Shown here piece after piece: positions 1 to 8,965 of a DNA stretch of 64,000 nucleotides. Source of the stretch: Caedimonas sp. GTDB lineage: Bacteria > Pseudomonadota > Alphaproteobacteria > Caedimonadales > Caedimonadaceae. Both the position numbers and the translations under genes were made by a program. The notes below the pieces were generated by a model. It saw nothing but the letters and a program-made list of their open reading frames with translations, made no database searches and was not told the DNA's origin. Numbering within the stretch: position 1 is the first letter of the stretch; every line of letters begins with the position of its first letter. Location: contig JAEUKR010000023.1 of the NCBI GenBank assembly GCA_016794245.1, forward strand, positions 1 to 64,000, in the 5' to 3' direction.

Positions 1-66
1 CTCTAAAAAATCACCCTTTGCCGTTAATTCCTCTAAGCGCTTCTCAATGCTGGACAGTCCTGACAT
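1..66 (-). CDS. Unidentified protein, N-terminal fragment (cut by window edge)
   Basis: An open frame on the minus strand runs off the left edge. Only the first 22 codons are present, beginning MSGLSSIEKRLEEL, a short polar and probably helical start. A strong ribosome binding site (AGGAGG, plus-strand complement at 78-83) lies 11 bases upstream of the ATG, which supports a real start. The gene is divergent from fabD, with about 200 bases between them. The fragment is too short to assign a family. Confidence 0.55.
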   Translation of the reverse strand, partial: MSGLSSIEKRLEELTAKGDFLE

Positions 67-265
67 CTAAAAATAAACCTCCTCTCATAGCCTTGAAGTA
101 TAACTTTATCATAACCTTATCCGTTTTTGGAGGTCTCCATAAACGTTCTTTTGTTAAGCAACTCAAAATTTTCACTGAACAGCCCTGCAACCGCGATCAA
201 CAGACTTGACAGAAGACGAAAAATAAGTGTCAGGTAGCGTCGTTGTTTGAAAAGGAGAAAGAATC

Positions 266-1204
266 ATGCTCGCACTCGTTTTTCCTGGGCAAGGATCCCA
301 AGTCGTCGGAATGGGGCGGGAAATCTGTGACGCCTTTCCCGTGGCGCGCGAGGTTTTTGAAGAAATAGATGAGGCGCTTGAACAAAAGCTGAGCAGACTT
401 ATTTTTGAAGGGCCGGCCGAAACGCTTGTGTTGACCGAAAACGCTCAACCTGCTTTGATGGCGGTCAGTCTGGCATGGGTTCGGGTTTTGACCCATGAAG
501 CCAAACTCGATCTTTTCAAAAAGGTCGCGTATGTGGCGGGGCACTCGCTGGGAGAGTATAGCGCGCTTGCTAGTGTCATGACCTTAACGCTTTCTCAAAC
601 GGCGCGTCTTCTTAAACTGAGAGGCAGAGCTATGCAACAAGCTGTTCCTCCAGGTCACGGGGGAATGGTCGCCTTATTGGGCGCGGAACTTGCCCAGGCT
701 GAGGAAATCGCCTCAAAGGCGGCTCAGAAACAAGTGTGCGAAGTGGCAAATGATAATGCTCCGGGACAGATTATCCTAAGCGGTCATCAGGAAGCTATCA
801 CGCGGGTCGTAGAAATTGCGAAAGATTATGGGATCAAGAAGGTTGTTCCTTTGGCTGTCAGCGCTCCTTTCCATTGCTCGCTGATGAAACCCGCGGCAGA
901 GAGCATGGAAAAGGCATTTGCCGAAGAAATATTCCATAAACCCGCTGTGCCTGTCATTTCAAATGTGACGGCAGAAACAGAAATGGATCCCGATGTTTTG
1001 AAATCGCTTCTTGTTCAACAGATAACAGAACGCGTCAGATGGCGTGAATGTATCCTTAAACTCAAGACTCTTGGTGTGACCAGCCTTGTGGAGGTTGGGG
1101 CCGGAAAAGTATTGACCGGACTTGCAAAGCGCATTGATCCGGAACTCAAGGCTTTTTCGCTGGATAAACCTGAGGATATCGACTTATTCATTCGGCACTT
1201 TTAG
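266..1204 (+). CDS. fabD: Malonyl-CoA:ACP transacylase FabD
   Basis: FabD moves the malonyl group from CoA to acyl carrier protein, supplying extender units for type II fatty acid synthesis in the cytoplasm. The 312-residue product has the usual family length. It begins with the FPGQGSQ motif (residues 6-12), carries the nucleophile in GHSLGEY (Ser94), and has the partner His203 in SAPFHCSLM. The ATG is preceded by AAGGAGAAAG about 8 bases upstream. It heads the fabD-fabG-acpP-fabF cluster and is 8 bases from fabG, so the two are almost certainly co-transcribed. Confidence 0.97.
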   Translation: MLALVFPGQGSQVVGMGREICDAFPVAREVFEEIDEALEQKLSRLIFEGPAETLVLTENAQPALMAVSLAWVRVLTHEAKLDLFKKVAYVAGHSLGEYSALASVMTLTLSQTARLLKLRGRAMQQAVPPGHGGMVALLGAELAQAEEIASKAAQKQVCEVANDNAPGQIILSGHQEAITRVVEIAKDYGIKKVVPLAVSAPFHCSLMKPAAESMEKAFAEEIFHKPAVPVISNVTAETEMDPDVLKSLLVQQITERVRWRECILKLKTLGVTSLVEVGAGKVLTGLAKRIDPELKAFSLDKPEDIDLFIRHF

Positions 1205-1212
1205 GAGGAGTC

Positions 1213-1950
1213 ATGTTTTCATTGCAAGGAAGGAAAGCGCTTGTTACAGGAGCGTCAGGAGGAATTGGCGCCGCTATTGCAAGGACTTTACATGCGCAAG
1301 GCGCGGAGATTACTATCTCAGGAACGCGGCAGGATATGCTTGAAGATCTTGCCCATTCCCTGAAGGAACGATGCCACATTGTCACATGCAATTTAAATGA
1401 GGCGGCGGCTGTGGAAATGCTGGTTCCTCAAGCCGAAACGCGGATGGGGTCACTGGATATTTTAGTCAACAACGCGGGCATAACACGAGATAATCTTATG
1501 CTTCGTATGAAAGACGAGGATTTTGACGATGTTCTGCGCGTGAATTTAAAATCAGCTTTTATCTTGATGCGCGCCGCTATAAAGGGAATGCTGAAAAAAC
1601 GTTACGGTCGAATCATCAATATCTCTTCCGTGGTTGGAATAACGGGAAACCCTGGACAAGTGAATTATTGCGCTTCCAAGGCGGGGCTGATCGGGATCAC
1701 AAAGTCTCTTGCACAGGAAATTGCCTCGCGCTCAATTACAGTCAATTGTATCGCGCCAGGCTTTATCGAATCCGCAATGACGCAGGCACTCAATGAAGAG
1801 CAAAAGCAGAAAATCAACCAGACGATACCGCTGGGACGCATGGGATCCCCCGAAGAGATCGCTTTTGGTGCGGCTTTTCTCGCAAGCGACGAGGCGGGTT
1901 ATATCACCGGACAGACCCTTCATATCAATGGGGGTATGGTCATGATCTGA
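1213..1950 (+). CDS. fabG: 3-oxoacyl-ACP reductase FabG
   Basis: FabG is the NADPH-dependent reductase that converts 3-oxoacyl-ACP to 3-hydroxyacyl-ACP in fatty acid elongation. The 245-residue protein is a classical short-chain dehydrogenase: nucleotide-binding TGASGGIG at 12-19, NNAG at 86-89, and a catalytic Ser139 / Tyr152 / Lys156 set. AGGAGG sits just before the ATG. It lies directly after fabD and about 110 bases before acpP, the standard proteobacterial order. Confidence 0.97.
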   Translation: MFSLQGRKALVTGASGGIGAAIARTLHAQGAEITISGTRQDMLEDLAHSLKERCHIVTCNLNEAAAVEMLVPQAETRMGSLDILVNNAGITRDNLMLRMKDEDFDDVLRVNLKSAFILMRAAIKGMLKKRYGRIINISSVVGITGNPGQVNYCASKAGLIGITKSLAQEIASRSITVNCIAPGFIESAMTQALNEEQKQKINQTIPLGRMGSPEEIAFGAAFLASDEAGYITGQTLHINGGMVMI

Positions 1951-2058
1951 TTTCGCGCTTTTTCATCGAAAAAGTTTATGATAGAGTGCGTTTCATATTT
2001 TGGACATTTTGTCTATATACAGTGTTTGGAATCACCTTGAATTTAAGGAAGTTTAATG

Positions 2059-2304
2059 ATGAGTGACGTTTTAGGCCGAGTTCGAAAAATTATTACTGAA
2101 CATCTGAATGTCGATGAAGGTAAAGTAACGCCTGAGGCAAATTTTATTGATGATTTGGGCGCCGATAGCCTTGATACCGTTGAGTTGGTGATGGCATTTG
2201 AAGAAGAATTTGGCATTGATATTCCTGATACGGATGCTGAAAAAATCCGCACCGTCAAAGATACGGTGGATTATGTAAATGCTCATATTAAGGATAAAGC
2301 TTAA
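2059..2304 (+). CDS. acpP: Acyl carrier protein AcpP
   Basis: This is the small acidic carrier that holds growing acyl chains on a phosphopantetheine arm. The phosphopantetheine attachment motif is [10 protein letters not shown], with the modified serine at residue 37 from the chosen start. Two ATG codons are adjacent (2056 and 2059). The second is preferred because GGAAG at 2047-2051 is better spaced and the family usually begins MSDV. The 108 bases upstream have no gene and probably carry a promoter of its own, as is common for this abundant protein. Confidence 0.97.
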   Translation: MSDVLGRVRKIITEHLNVDEGKVTPEANFIDDLGADSLDTVELVMAFEEEFGIDIPDTDAEKIRTVKDTVDYVNAHIKDKA

Positions 2305-2323
2305 AGATCCTGAGGAGTCCTTC

Positions 2324-3589
2324 ATGCGTCGGGTTGTCGTCACAGGGTTGGGGTTGGTTACGCCGTTGGGGGGGAATACCCAAACGACCTGGAACAACCT
2401 TATTGCAGGTAGATCGGGAATTCGGCGGATTGATCGCTTTGATGTTTCCGATCTTCCGACAAAAATTGCGGGATTGGTTCCTTCAGGAGATTCCAGCGAG
2501 GGAAATTACAATCCTGATGATTGGTTAGATCCGAAAGAGCAACGCAAAATTGATCATTTTATCGCGTATGGGGTTGCGGCGGCTTCTCAGGCGCTTCAGG
2601 ATTCGGGGTGGAAAGCGGCGTCGGAAGAAGATCAATGCCGCGCCGGTGTCATGATAGGGTCGGGCATCGGAGGATTGCAAAAAATCTATGAAGCTTCTAT
2701 CGCTCTTGAAAAAGGAGGCCCCAAACGTGTTTCGCCTTTCTTCATTCCTTCTGCCTTAATCAATGAAATTTCGGGTCATGTTTCGATTAAATATGGTCTT
2801 AAAGGGCCTAATCATGCGAATGTGACCGCTTGCTCGACGGGAGCGCACGCGATCGGAGATGCCGCGCGATTGATCCAGATGGGGGATGCAGATGTCATGG
2901 TTGCAGGAGGAGCGGAAAGCGCTGTGACCCGCCTTGGGATTGCCGGGTTCGCTTCCATGAAGGCTCTTTCAACCCAATATAATGATATGCCTGAAAAAGC
3001 GTCTCGACCCTGGGACAAAGACCGCGATGGCTTCGTCATGGGAGAAGGTGCGGGTGTTGTCGTCCTTGAGGAATGGGAACATGCCAGGAAACGAGGCGCT
3101 TGCGTTTATGCGGAAGTGATCGGTTATGGTTTGTCGGGTGATGCCTACCATATCGCCGCGCCCGCGCCTGATGGTGGTGGCGTGCTGCGCTGCATGAAAA
3201 ACGCGCTTGGCCGGGCTGGCCTCAATGTGGATCAGGTGGACTATATTAATGCTCATGCAACCTCAACGCCTGCTGGCGATGATCTCGAACTTAGAGCAAT
3301 TCAGCGTTTAATGGGGACTGCAACAGCGAACGTATCCATTTCTTCCACAAAATCCTCGATAGGACATTTATTGGGCGCGGCTGGCGGTGTAGAGGCGATT
3401 TTTGCGATTCTGAGCATCCATCACAAAAAAATTCCTCCCACGTTGAATCTGGATGATCTTTCAGATCATTTCAAAGATATGGATTTGGTGCCGCATAAGG
3501 CTAAAGACAAGAACGTTAAAGTGGCTCTTTCCAACTCTTTTGGTTTTGGCGGTACCAACGCATCCCTGGTTTTCCGTGAATTGGCCTGA
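2324..3589 (+). CDS. fabF: 3-oxoacyl-ACP synthase II FabF
   Basis: FabF condenses malonyl-ACP with acyl-ACP to elongate fatty acids. The 421-residue protein has the Cys-His-His triad of the KAS I/II family: Cys170 in TACSTGAH, His311 in NAHATSTP and His348 in SSIGHLLGAAG. The start at 2324 (MRRVVVTGLG) matches the family and has GAGGAG 7 bases upstream; a longer in-frame start at 2279 would overlap acpP and is not needed. It is followed directly by mltG. Confidence 0.97.
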   Translation: MRRVVVTGLGLVTPLGGNTQTTWNNLIAGRSGIRRIDRFDVSDLPTKIAGLVPSGDSSEGNYNPDDWLDPKEQRKIDHFIAYGVAAASQALQDSGWKAASEEDQCRAGVMIGSGIGGLQKIYEASIALEKGGPKRVSPFFIPSALINEISGHVSIKYGLKGPNHANVTACSTGAHAIGDAARLIQMGDADVMVAGGAESAVTRLGIAGFASMKALSTQYNDMPEKASRPWDKDRDGFVMGEGAGVVVLEEWEHARKRGACVYAEVIGYGLSGDAYHIAAPAPDGGGVLRCMKNALGRAGLNVDQVDYINAHATSTPAGDDLELRAIQRLMGTATANVSISSTKSSIGHLLGAAGGVEAIFAILSIHHKKIPPTLNLDDLSDHFKDMDLVPHKAKDKNVKVALSNSFGFGGTNASLVFRELA

Positions 3590-4613
3590 AAACAGATCGA
3601 TCCTGAAGCGCACTTTTGTTGGTTTCTTTTTTCTGGGTCTTTGTATTGTCGCAGGATTCGTTGTTTTTTTAGACAAAAAGTATAAAGCGCCCACGGGTGA
3701 TCATCACGACCATACGATTGTCATTCCCAAGGGGGCTTCCCTTGATCAAATTGCTGCTGTACTTGACGAACACAACATCATTGACGCCCCTTTTTATTTT
3801 AGCTGGAATGCGCGGCTCAGAGGTCTTCATGCCTCGATCAAAGCAGGAGAATATGCTTTTCCCAAAGAGCGTACTTTAGAAAATGTTCTGTCGCTTTTAA
3901 TCACGGGCAAGACCGTGGTGCGCAAGTTTACGGCGATTGAAGGGCAAACGACTAAAGATATCATCATGGCTTTAAATCGGACGGAAGGATTAGAGGGCGA
4001 GATTCTCACTCTTCCGGCAGAGGGTTGTCTTTATCCTGCGACATATCATTTTTCCTATGGCGATCAACGCCAAATGATTGTGGACTGGATGATCAAAACC
4101 CATCAGAAACATTTGCAAGACCTGTGGGCGGGTCGTGATCAGACCCTTCCCCTTTCTTCCCCTCGCGATGCTCTTATCCTTGCATCGATTGTTGAAAAAG
4201 AGACGCATCTTGAAAAAGAGCGCCCGCGTGTTGCTGGCCTTTTTTATAATCGATTGCGTTTGGGAATGCGTCTTCAATCAGACCCAACCGTTGTTTACGG
4301 GCTTTATCATGCCGGGGGAGTTTCTTTAAATCACTCTTTAAGTCGAGAAGACCTCGACAAGCCAAATCTTTTTAATACCTATCTTCATAGCGGGTTTCCT
4401 CCTGGCCCGATTTGCAACCCTGGATTTTCCTCTCTTCATGCTGTGTTGCATCCTGAAAAGACCGATGCTCTTTATTTTGTGACGGATGGCACAGGGGGGC
4501 ATGTCTTTTCGTCAACTTACGAAGAGCACAAGCGTCATCATCAAGCATTGCGCCTCAGGCGTCAGAAAGCGCAACAGAGTTCTCGAGTAAACGCGAATAA
4601 ATCGAGCCATTAA
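3576..4613 (+). CDS. mltG: Endolytic murein transglycosylase MltG
   Basis: MltG cuts nascent peptidoglycan strands in the periplasm and is thought to set glycan chain length. The protein has one N-terminal membrane anchor (about residues 12-31), a LysM-like segment (HTIVIPKGASLDQIA) and the YceG catalytic domain with the conserved IVEKET glutamate and the NRL...LQSDPTV region. The frame is open further upstream, but that part lies inside fabF. GTG at 3576, overlapping the end of fabF by 14 bases, gives a normal length of 345 residues. The ribosome binding site there is weak, so the exact start is uncertain. mltG next to fabF is common in alphaproteobacteria. Confidence 0.92.
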   Translation: MNWPENRSILKRTFVGFFFLGLCIVAGFVVFLDKKYKAPTGDHHDHTIVIPKGASLDQIAAVLDEHNIIDAPFYFSWNARLRGLHASIKAGEYAFPKERTLENVLSLLITGKTVVRKFTAIEGQTTKDIIMALNRTEGLEGEILTLPAEGCLYPATYHFSYGDQRQMIVDWMIKTHQKHLQDLWAGRDQTLPLSSPRDALILASIVEKETHLEKERPRVAGLFYNRLRLGMRLQSDPTVVYGLYHAGGVSLNHSLSREDLDKPNLFNTYLHSGFPPGPICNPGFSSLHAVLHPEKTDALYFVTDGTGGHVFSSTYEEHKRHHQALRLRRQKAQQSSRVNANKSSH

Positions 4614-5001
4614 ACAATTCAAAAGATTCCAACAACTTACTTTAAGAAGTTCAGGATTCAGAAAACTCCATGTATAATAGGCTGCAAAATTTTCTTTTAA
4701 AAAAGTTTTTGCGCACCTTTTCTGCCTTTCCTGAAGGAAGAGGCGTTGGACACGCCGTTCGGGATAGCATTAATTATACAAAACAGCTTAACGTCCAAGT
4801 ATCTAATCCATCTCAGACTCGGGGTCAGCATGTTTGGAAATGCTATTTTCAGCCTATACAGAAAATATGGGCATATGACTGGCTCACCTCATTGTCAACG
4901 CGATTTGGATTAGTTCAGATGATTGACGTAGAGTAAAACTCTCGTGCGATCCCTGTAATGCCTGTTGTTGACAACTTTGTTAACAGTACTATGGCAAAAA
5001 A
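4614..5001. other. Intergenic region, possible repeat remnant
   Basis: About 390 bases lie between mltG and the tRNA gene. The only open frame on the plus strand (4670-4936) has no recognisable domain and I do not support it as a gene. Bases from about 4722 to 4773 (CTTTCCTGAAGGAAG, then GCGTTGGACA) resemble the left end of the palindromic repeats found elsewhere in the window, so this is probably an eroded copy. No clear promoter or terminator is visible. Confidence 0.4.
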
Positions 5002-5077
<76 letters not shown>

Positions 5078-5194
5078 TAAGAAATTGAGCATAGCCTACG
5101 AAGGTTCCTCTTTTTTCGCAAGGAAAAAATCAGGAACGAGAAAATTTTTATGCATAAACCCGCATCAAATCAGCGGGGTACTCCAGTGTCTATA

Positions 5195-5641
5195 CTATAT
5201 TTTCTTTTCTCTATAAAGAAGGATTCCTATTTTCTCGATGACACTGGCTTCAAAAGCCCAAAGGTGAAACTTGGGGATCTTTTCTCCCAAAAGAATGACG
5301 GTATGAGATTCAGGCAAGCGCTCATAAGAAAGTTTTTTCTCCAAGTCAATCACAAAGTGGACAGGAAAAGATTCATGATAAGACAATTTTACAATTCCTA
5401 CGCCTCGAACCTCTAAAAGCCCGCGCAGCGTTTCCGGCGCACAACCTCTCAGCTCTTTGCCTTGATATCTTATCAATACCTGATCATCCGCCACCAGCCG
5501 CCCGCCTCTCTCAATCAGACGCAGTGCAAGATCAGATTTCCCTGACCCTGAAGGTCCCATCATCATTAACCCTTGACCTTCATATTCAACCAGGGTGGCG
5601 TGGACTCTTTGATATTGATATTGCGTGGAAGCGGAATTCAC
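5195..5641 (-). CDS. hprK: HPr kinase/phosphorylase, short alphaproteobacterial form
   Basis: HprK phosphorylates and dephosphorylates the phosphocarrier HPr on serine. The 148-residue protein corresponds to the C-terminal catalytic half only, as is usual in alphaproteobacteria. It has a P-loop GPSGSGKS (residues 29-36), the ADD residues at 51-53, and the HprK signature LEVRGVGIVKL (77-87). The start codon is GTG. No HPr or other PTS gene is visible nearby. It lies downstream of the OmpA-type lipoprotein gene but beyond a terminator, so it is probably transcribed separately. Confidence 0.88.
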   Translation of the reverse strand: MNSASTQYQYQRVHATLVEYEGQGLMMMGPSGSGKSDLALRLIERGGRLVADDQVLIRYQGKELRGCAPETLRGLLEVRGVGIVKLSYHESFPVHFVIDLEKKLSYERLPESHTVILLGEKIPKFHLWAFEASVIEKIGILLYREKKI

Positions 5642-5659
5642 TTTATGACGTCACTCTCA

Positions 5660-5700
5660 TCTAAAAATAAAAAACGGCGCTGAAAAGCCAACGCCGTTTG
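5660..5700 (-). terminator. Intrinsic terminator after the OmpA-type gene
   Basis: AAACGGCG (5672-5679) and CGCCGTTT (5692-5699) form an 8-bp perfect stem with a 12-base loop. On the minus strand the stem is followed by TTTTTTATTTTT. It sits about 20 bases past the stop of the OmpA-family gene. Confidence 0.85.
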
Positions 5701-5721
5701 AGTTGTTCTTTGTTTTATCGT

Positions 5722-6543
5722 TTAGTGAATGTGAATCGTCACTTTTCTATGTTTTGGCATGACCTCAGGTCCTTCGATTTCTCCTGCGCCAACAGGAGTA
5801 ATGCGGCGTGAGTCGACGCCCAAGCGAACAAGTTCATGGGCAACGGTCATGGCGCGCTTTTGAGAGAGGATTAAATTATGCTTGCGTCCTCCCTTGGCAT
5901 CGGTATGTCCCGTTACATTAAGCGTCGTTTTGTTCATGTTGGCGGCGACTTTGGCGACTTCCCGGAGGGTGTGCATCGCGTCAGGCGTAAGATCCCACTT
6001 GTCTTCAGCGAAATGTAAGGTAAAAGTCGGTGCAACTTTCTCAACGGCCTTTTCAACAGCAGTCAGATTTTTCTCGAACATGTCTCTGCACATTGCCAGG
6101 TCGTTTTCGCCACAGCTTTGACATTCTCTTAGTTGAGAGACCATACAATCAAAACCGACTTGTGCGGCGGCAGCCTGTTTGGGCGCTACGCGTTCCCCGC
6201 TCTTGGCCAGGGAGAAAATCAAGTGGTGACGCATGTCCATAAGATCTTCCAACGCATGATCCGGCACATCCCATTTGCGAGGATCTTCAGGGAGAACCTC
6301 TTGGCCTGCTGCCGCCTGCAATCCCTTTACAGCGAAATAACTGGCGTCGCTCTCATCGAACTTTGCATCTTCCCGTTGGGCGAGAGATTGATATTGGTTC
6401 GCAAGTTCTCTTGAAAATTCGTATCCCTCACGCGGCGCTTTTTCAAGCTGATCGATCTCGTAGCTTGCGCAATTGGCGGTCAGTAATGCCGCGGCAAGGG
6501 CGCCTATTTTTAACATTGAATTTGCTGGTTTGTTTTCAGACAT
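5722..6543 (-). CDS. OmpA-family outer membrane lipoprotein
   Basis: The 273-residue protein starts with a lipoprotein signal (lipobox LTANC, Cys25) and ends with an OmpA/Pal-type peptidoglycan-binding domain (about 170-270). That domain contains NVTGHTDAKGG, LSQKRAMTVAHELVRLGV and RITPVGAGE. The middle part has paired cysteines (CMVSQLRECQSCGENDLAMC) that could form disulfides. Its likely role is to tether the outer membrane to peptidoglycan. A good ribosome binding site (AAAGGGAAGAG) precedes the ATG, and a terminator follows the gene. It is not Pal itself: no Tol genes are adjacent and the middle region is unlike Pal. Confidence 0.85.
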   Translation of the reverse strand: MSENKPANSMLKIGALAAALLTANCASYEIDQLEKAPREGYEFSRELANQYQSLAQREDAKFDESDASYFAVKGLQAAAGQEVLPEDPRKWDVPDHALEDLMDMRHHLIFSLAKSGERVAPKQAAAAQVGFDCMVSQLRECQSCGENDLAMCRDMFEKNLTAVEKAVEKVAPTFTLHFAEDKWDLTPDAMHTLREVAKVAANMNKTTLNVTGHTDAKGGRKHNLILSQKRAMTVAHELVRLGVDSRRITPVGAGEIEGPEVMPKHRKVTIHIH

Positions 6544-6849
6544 TTGCTCTTCCCTTTTCTTTCTGATTTTATTTTTGAATCGAACATGAGCGATCCGTTT
6601 TCATTATATACACTTTTCATGAATGAATTTCTACACCTGCTTAAACATCTTGTCATAAAACCTTGCAAAAATTTTAGCCAGATGAATGTAAGTTGCCTAT
6701 GAATCGTAAATTTTTTGTTAAACTGAAAAGGGTGCGCTCTTTTTTCAAAGCTTTTGTTATAAAATTCAGCATACGCCGCAAATTTAGAGTTTGATTTACG
6801 GAACGCGAAAAGATAAAGTGCCAGGAAAAGAAGGGATTTGAGCATTACA
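6544..6849. promoter_or_regulatory. Divergent intergenic region with a candidate -10 box
   Basis: These 306 bases separate two divergent genes and must hold both promoters. On the minus strand a TATAAT hexamer (complement at 6603-6608) lies about 60 bases upstream of the OmpA-type gene, but no convincing -35 box stands at the right distance. No gene is supported here. Confidence 0.4.
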
Positions 6850-7488
6850 ATGAGCGATTTGATTGAAGAAATTAAGGAAGATGTCAGACTTGACCAGCTC
6901 ATTAAATTCTTTAGAAAGTATGCGAACCATATTATCGGCGTTGCCTTGGTCGGCATCATTTTTTCAGCGGGATATGCATTTTGGCAACACTCCAAAGAAA
7001 AACAGCAACGTGTTACAGCGTCTGCTTTTGACGAGGCGTTACAGCTCTCGCTGGAAGGGCATTCCCGCGAAGCCATGGAATTGCTGACGACGCTTGAGAA
7101 AAACGCATCAGGAGGATATGCGATTTTAGCAGTCTTTCGGCGGGCGATGCTAGGATCAACTTCTTCAGAAGATAAAATCAAGCTTTATAGGGACATTATG
7201 GAAAATTCCGGCATTGAACCCAAATTTCGCGAACTTGCGACTGTTTTGTGGGGGTATGAAGGTATAGATTCGGAAGACGTGACGCAACTTCAACAAAAAC
7301 TGGAGCCTGTTGCGCAAAGCAGAAGCCCTTGGATGAACAGCGCCCAGGAATTGCTCGCCTTGCTTGACATTCGTAAAGGAGAGATAAAAGCCGCGGCTCA
7401 ACGTTTGCACAATCTGAGTAACGATGAAAATGTTATTTCAGGCGTGCGCACGCGCGCTTTCGCTTTGCTTGAACAGTTGGGTCATTGA
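6850..7488 (+). CDS. YfgM/TPR_21-type membrane-anchored tetratricopeptide protein
   Basis: A short acidic N-terminus is followed by one transmembrane helix (IIGVALVGIIFSAGYAFW) and a helical periplasmic domain with TPR-like repeats. This is the layout of the YfgM/TPR_21 family (DUF2659-like in alphaproteobacteria), which associates with the Sec translocon and periplasmic chaperones. It lies just before bamB and der, the same neighbourhood as yfgM-bamB-der in Escherichia coli, which strengthens the call. ATG at 6850 is chosen; a TTG at 6838 is an alternative. Length is 212 residues. Confidence 0.8.
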   Translation: MSDLIEEIKEDVRLDQLIKFFRKYANHIIGVALVGIIFSAGYAFWQHSKEKQQRVTASAFDEALQLSLEGHSREAMELLTTLEKNASGGYAILAVFRRAMLGSTSSEDKIKLYRDIMENSGIEPKFRELATVLWGYEGIDSEDVTQLQQKLEPVAQSRSPWMNSAQELLALLDIRKGEIKAAAQRLHNLSNDENVISGVRTRAFALLEQLGH

Positions 7489-7595
7489 ATAGACTTCTTT
7501 CGTCGCCCAGATATGGTTTAGAAAGAAGTCTAACGTGCTTCGGCCATTAAAACATTGTCTTCTGTTGACCATGAATAAGAATTGAGGAAACGTAG

Positions 7596-8951
7596 ATGCA
7601 TTACGTCATTTTATTAGCCATTCCCCTCTTTCTGACGGGTTGTGAGACGATGTTTGGTAAAAAAGCCAAGGAGCCCTTAACCGGCGAACGTCAGCGCGTT
7701 CTGATGATGTCGGAAGAAATTATACCTGATGCCGGAGTGGGACATATTTATGTAGGGCTTCCCGATGCCGTTCATCATCAGGAATGGAGTATGGCAAGCG
7801 GCAATGCCCGTCATGCCATGTTGCCGGGCATTATGAATACAGAAATCAAGAAAGTGTGGGAACGCAATGTGGGTGCGGGCAATGGAAATCTTTTCCACTT
7901 GTTCAACAACTCTGGCGGATTTTTGAGTCATAGCCCTTGTCGTTTGCTGAATGGACCTGTTGCGGCGGAAGGCAAGGTTTTTACGATTGATGCAGAAGGA
8001 ACCGTTGTTGCGACCGCTCTGAAAACAGGAGAAGAACTGTGGAGATCTGAAACGGTATCGACTTCTGAACAGTCGCAGCTCTTTGGAGGTGGACTTGCTT
8101 ATGATTATCATAAAGTCTATGCTTCCACGGCAAACGCCGAAGTGTTGGCGCTTGATGCCCAAAAAGGAACTATTCTTTGGCGTGCGTCAACGTCTGGTCC
8201 TGTTCGCACCGCTCCTACGGTAAAAGATGGGCGTGTCTTTGTCGTGACGATTAATAATCAGCTGGAAGCGTTTGATGCGAATACGGGCAAGCTTTTGTGG
8301 ACACATACAGGTATTATTGAAAGCGCCGGCCTTTTGGGAGGGGCGAGCCCCGCTGTGCATGAAGGCGTGGTGGTCGTTCCTTATTCTTCAGGCGAAGTCT
8401 TTGCCCTAAGAGTTGAAAATGGATATCCGTTGTGGTCGGAAAGTTTAAGCGCATCAAGGCGTCTTGATTCCGTCTCTTCGCTGTCTCATATTAAGGCACG
8501 GCCGATCATTGATCGTAATCTTGTTTTTCTCATCGGTCACGGAGGACGTATGACTGCTCTTGATTTGCGCAGCGGTCAAACGGTCTGGACAAAGGAAATA
8601 GGGGGCATTCGCACACCCGCCGTAGCCGGCGACTTTCTTTTTATGGTCACCAACGAGAATCACCTTGTCTGTTTGAAAAGAGATACAGGTCAGGTTCTGT
8701 GGGTTACAAAACTTCCTCGCGACATGGATACAACGAAGAGCGAAGAAAAAATCTTGTGGGCAGGCCCCATTTTGGCGAATAATCAGCTTGTCCTGGGCGG
8801 CTCGAATGGGCGTGGATTGCTGTTGATGGCCGATAGCGGAAAAAAATCACTTGAGTTCGATCTTCCTGACGGAACAGCCCTCTCTCCCATTTTAGTCGAT
8901 AAAACCCTTATATTTTTAACAGATTCGGCAACGCTGGTTGCCTATCGGTAA
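7596..8951 (+). CDS. bamB: Outer membrane assembly lipoprotein BamB
   Basis: BamB is a lipoprotein of the BAM complex that folds outer membrane beta-barrels. The signal peptide ends in the lipobox FLTGC (Cys16). The rest is a beta-propeller of PQQ-type repeats, with recurring units such as GEELWRSE, GTILWRAS, GKLLWTHT, GQTVWTKE and GQVLWVTK. Length is 451 residues. It lies between the YfgM-type gene and der, 14 bases from der, so it is probably one operon. A good AGGAAACG site precedes the ATG. Confidence 0.93.
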   Translation: MHYVILLAIPLFLTGCETMFGKKAKEPLTGERQRVLMMSEEIIPDAGVGHIYVGLPDAVHHQEWSMASGNARHAMLPGIMNTEIKKVWERNVGAGNGNLFHLFNNSGGFLSHSPCRLLNGPVAAEGKVFTIDAEGTVVATALKTGEELWRSETVSTSEQSQLFGGGLAYDYHKVYASTANAEVLALDAQKGTILWRASTSGPVRTAPTVKDGRVFVVTINNQLEAFDANTGKLLWTHTGIIESAGLLGGASPAVHEGVVVVPYSSGEVFALRVENGYPLWSESLSASRRLDSVSSLSHIKARPIIDRNLVFLIGHGGRMTALDLRSGQTVWTKEIGGIRTPAVAGDFLFMVTNENHLVCLKRDTGQVLWVTKLPRDMDTTKSEEKILWAGPILANNQLVLGGSNGRGLLLMADSGKKSLEFDLPDGTALSPILVDKTLIFLTDSATLVAYR

Positions 8952-8965
8952 CTTTTGGATCTGTT

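Noticed and set aside
18-209. Plus-strand open frame of 63 codons before fabD
   Set aside because: No ribosome binding site, no recognisable domain, and it overlaps the start and leader of the minus-strand gene at the left edge.
4670-4936. Open frame of 88 codons between mltG and the tRNA
   Set aside because: No family resemblance and no good start signal; part of it resembles an eroded repeat.
6510-7181. Minus-strand open frame of 223 codons
   Set aside because: It lies across the divergent promoter region and the YfgM-type gene; the opposite frame has clear domain structure, so this is a shadow.
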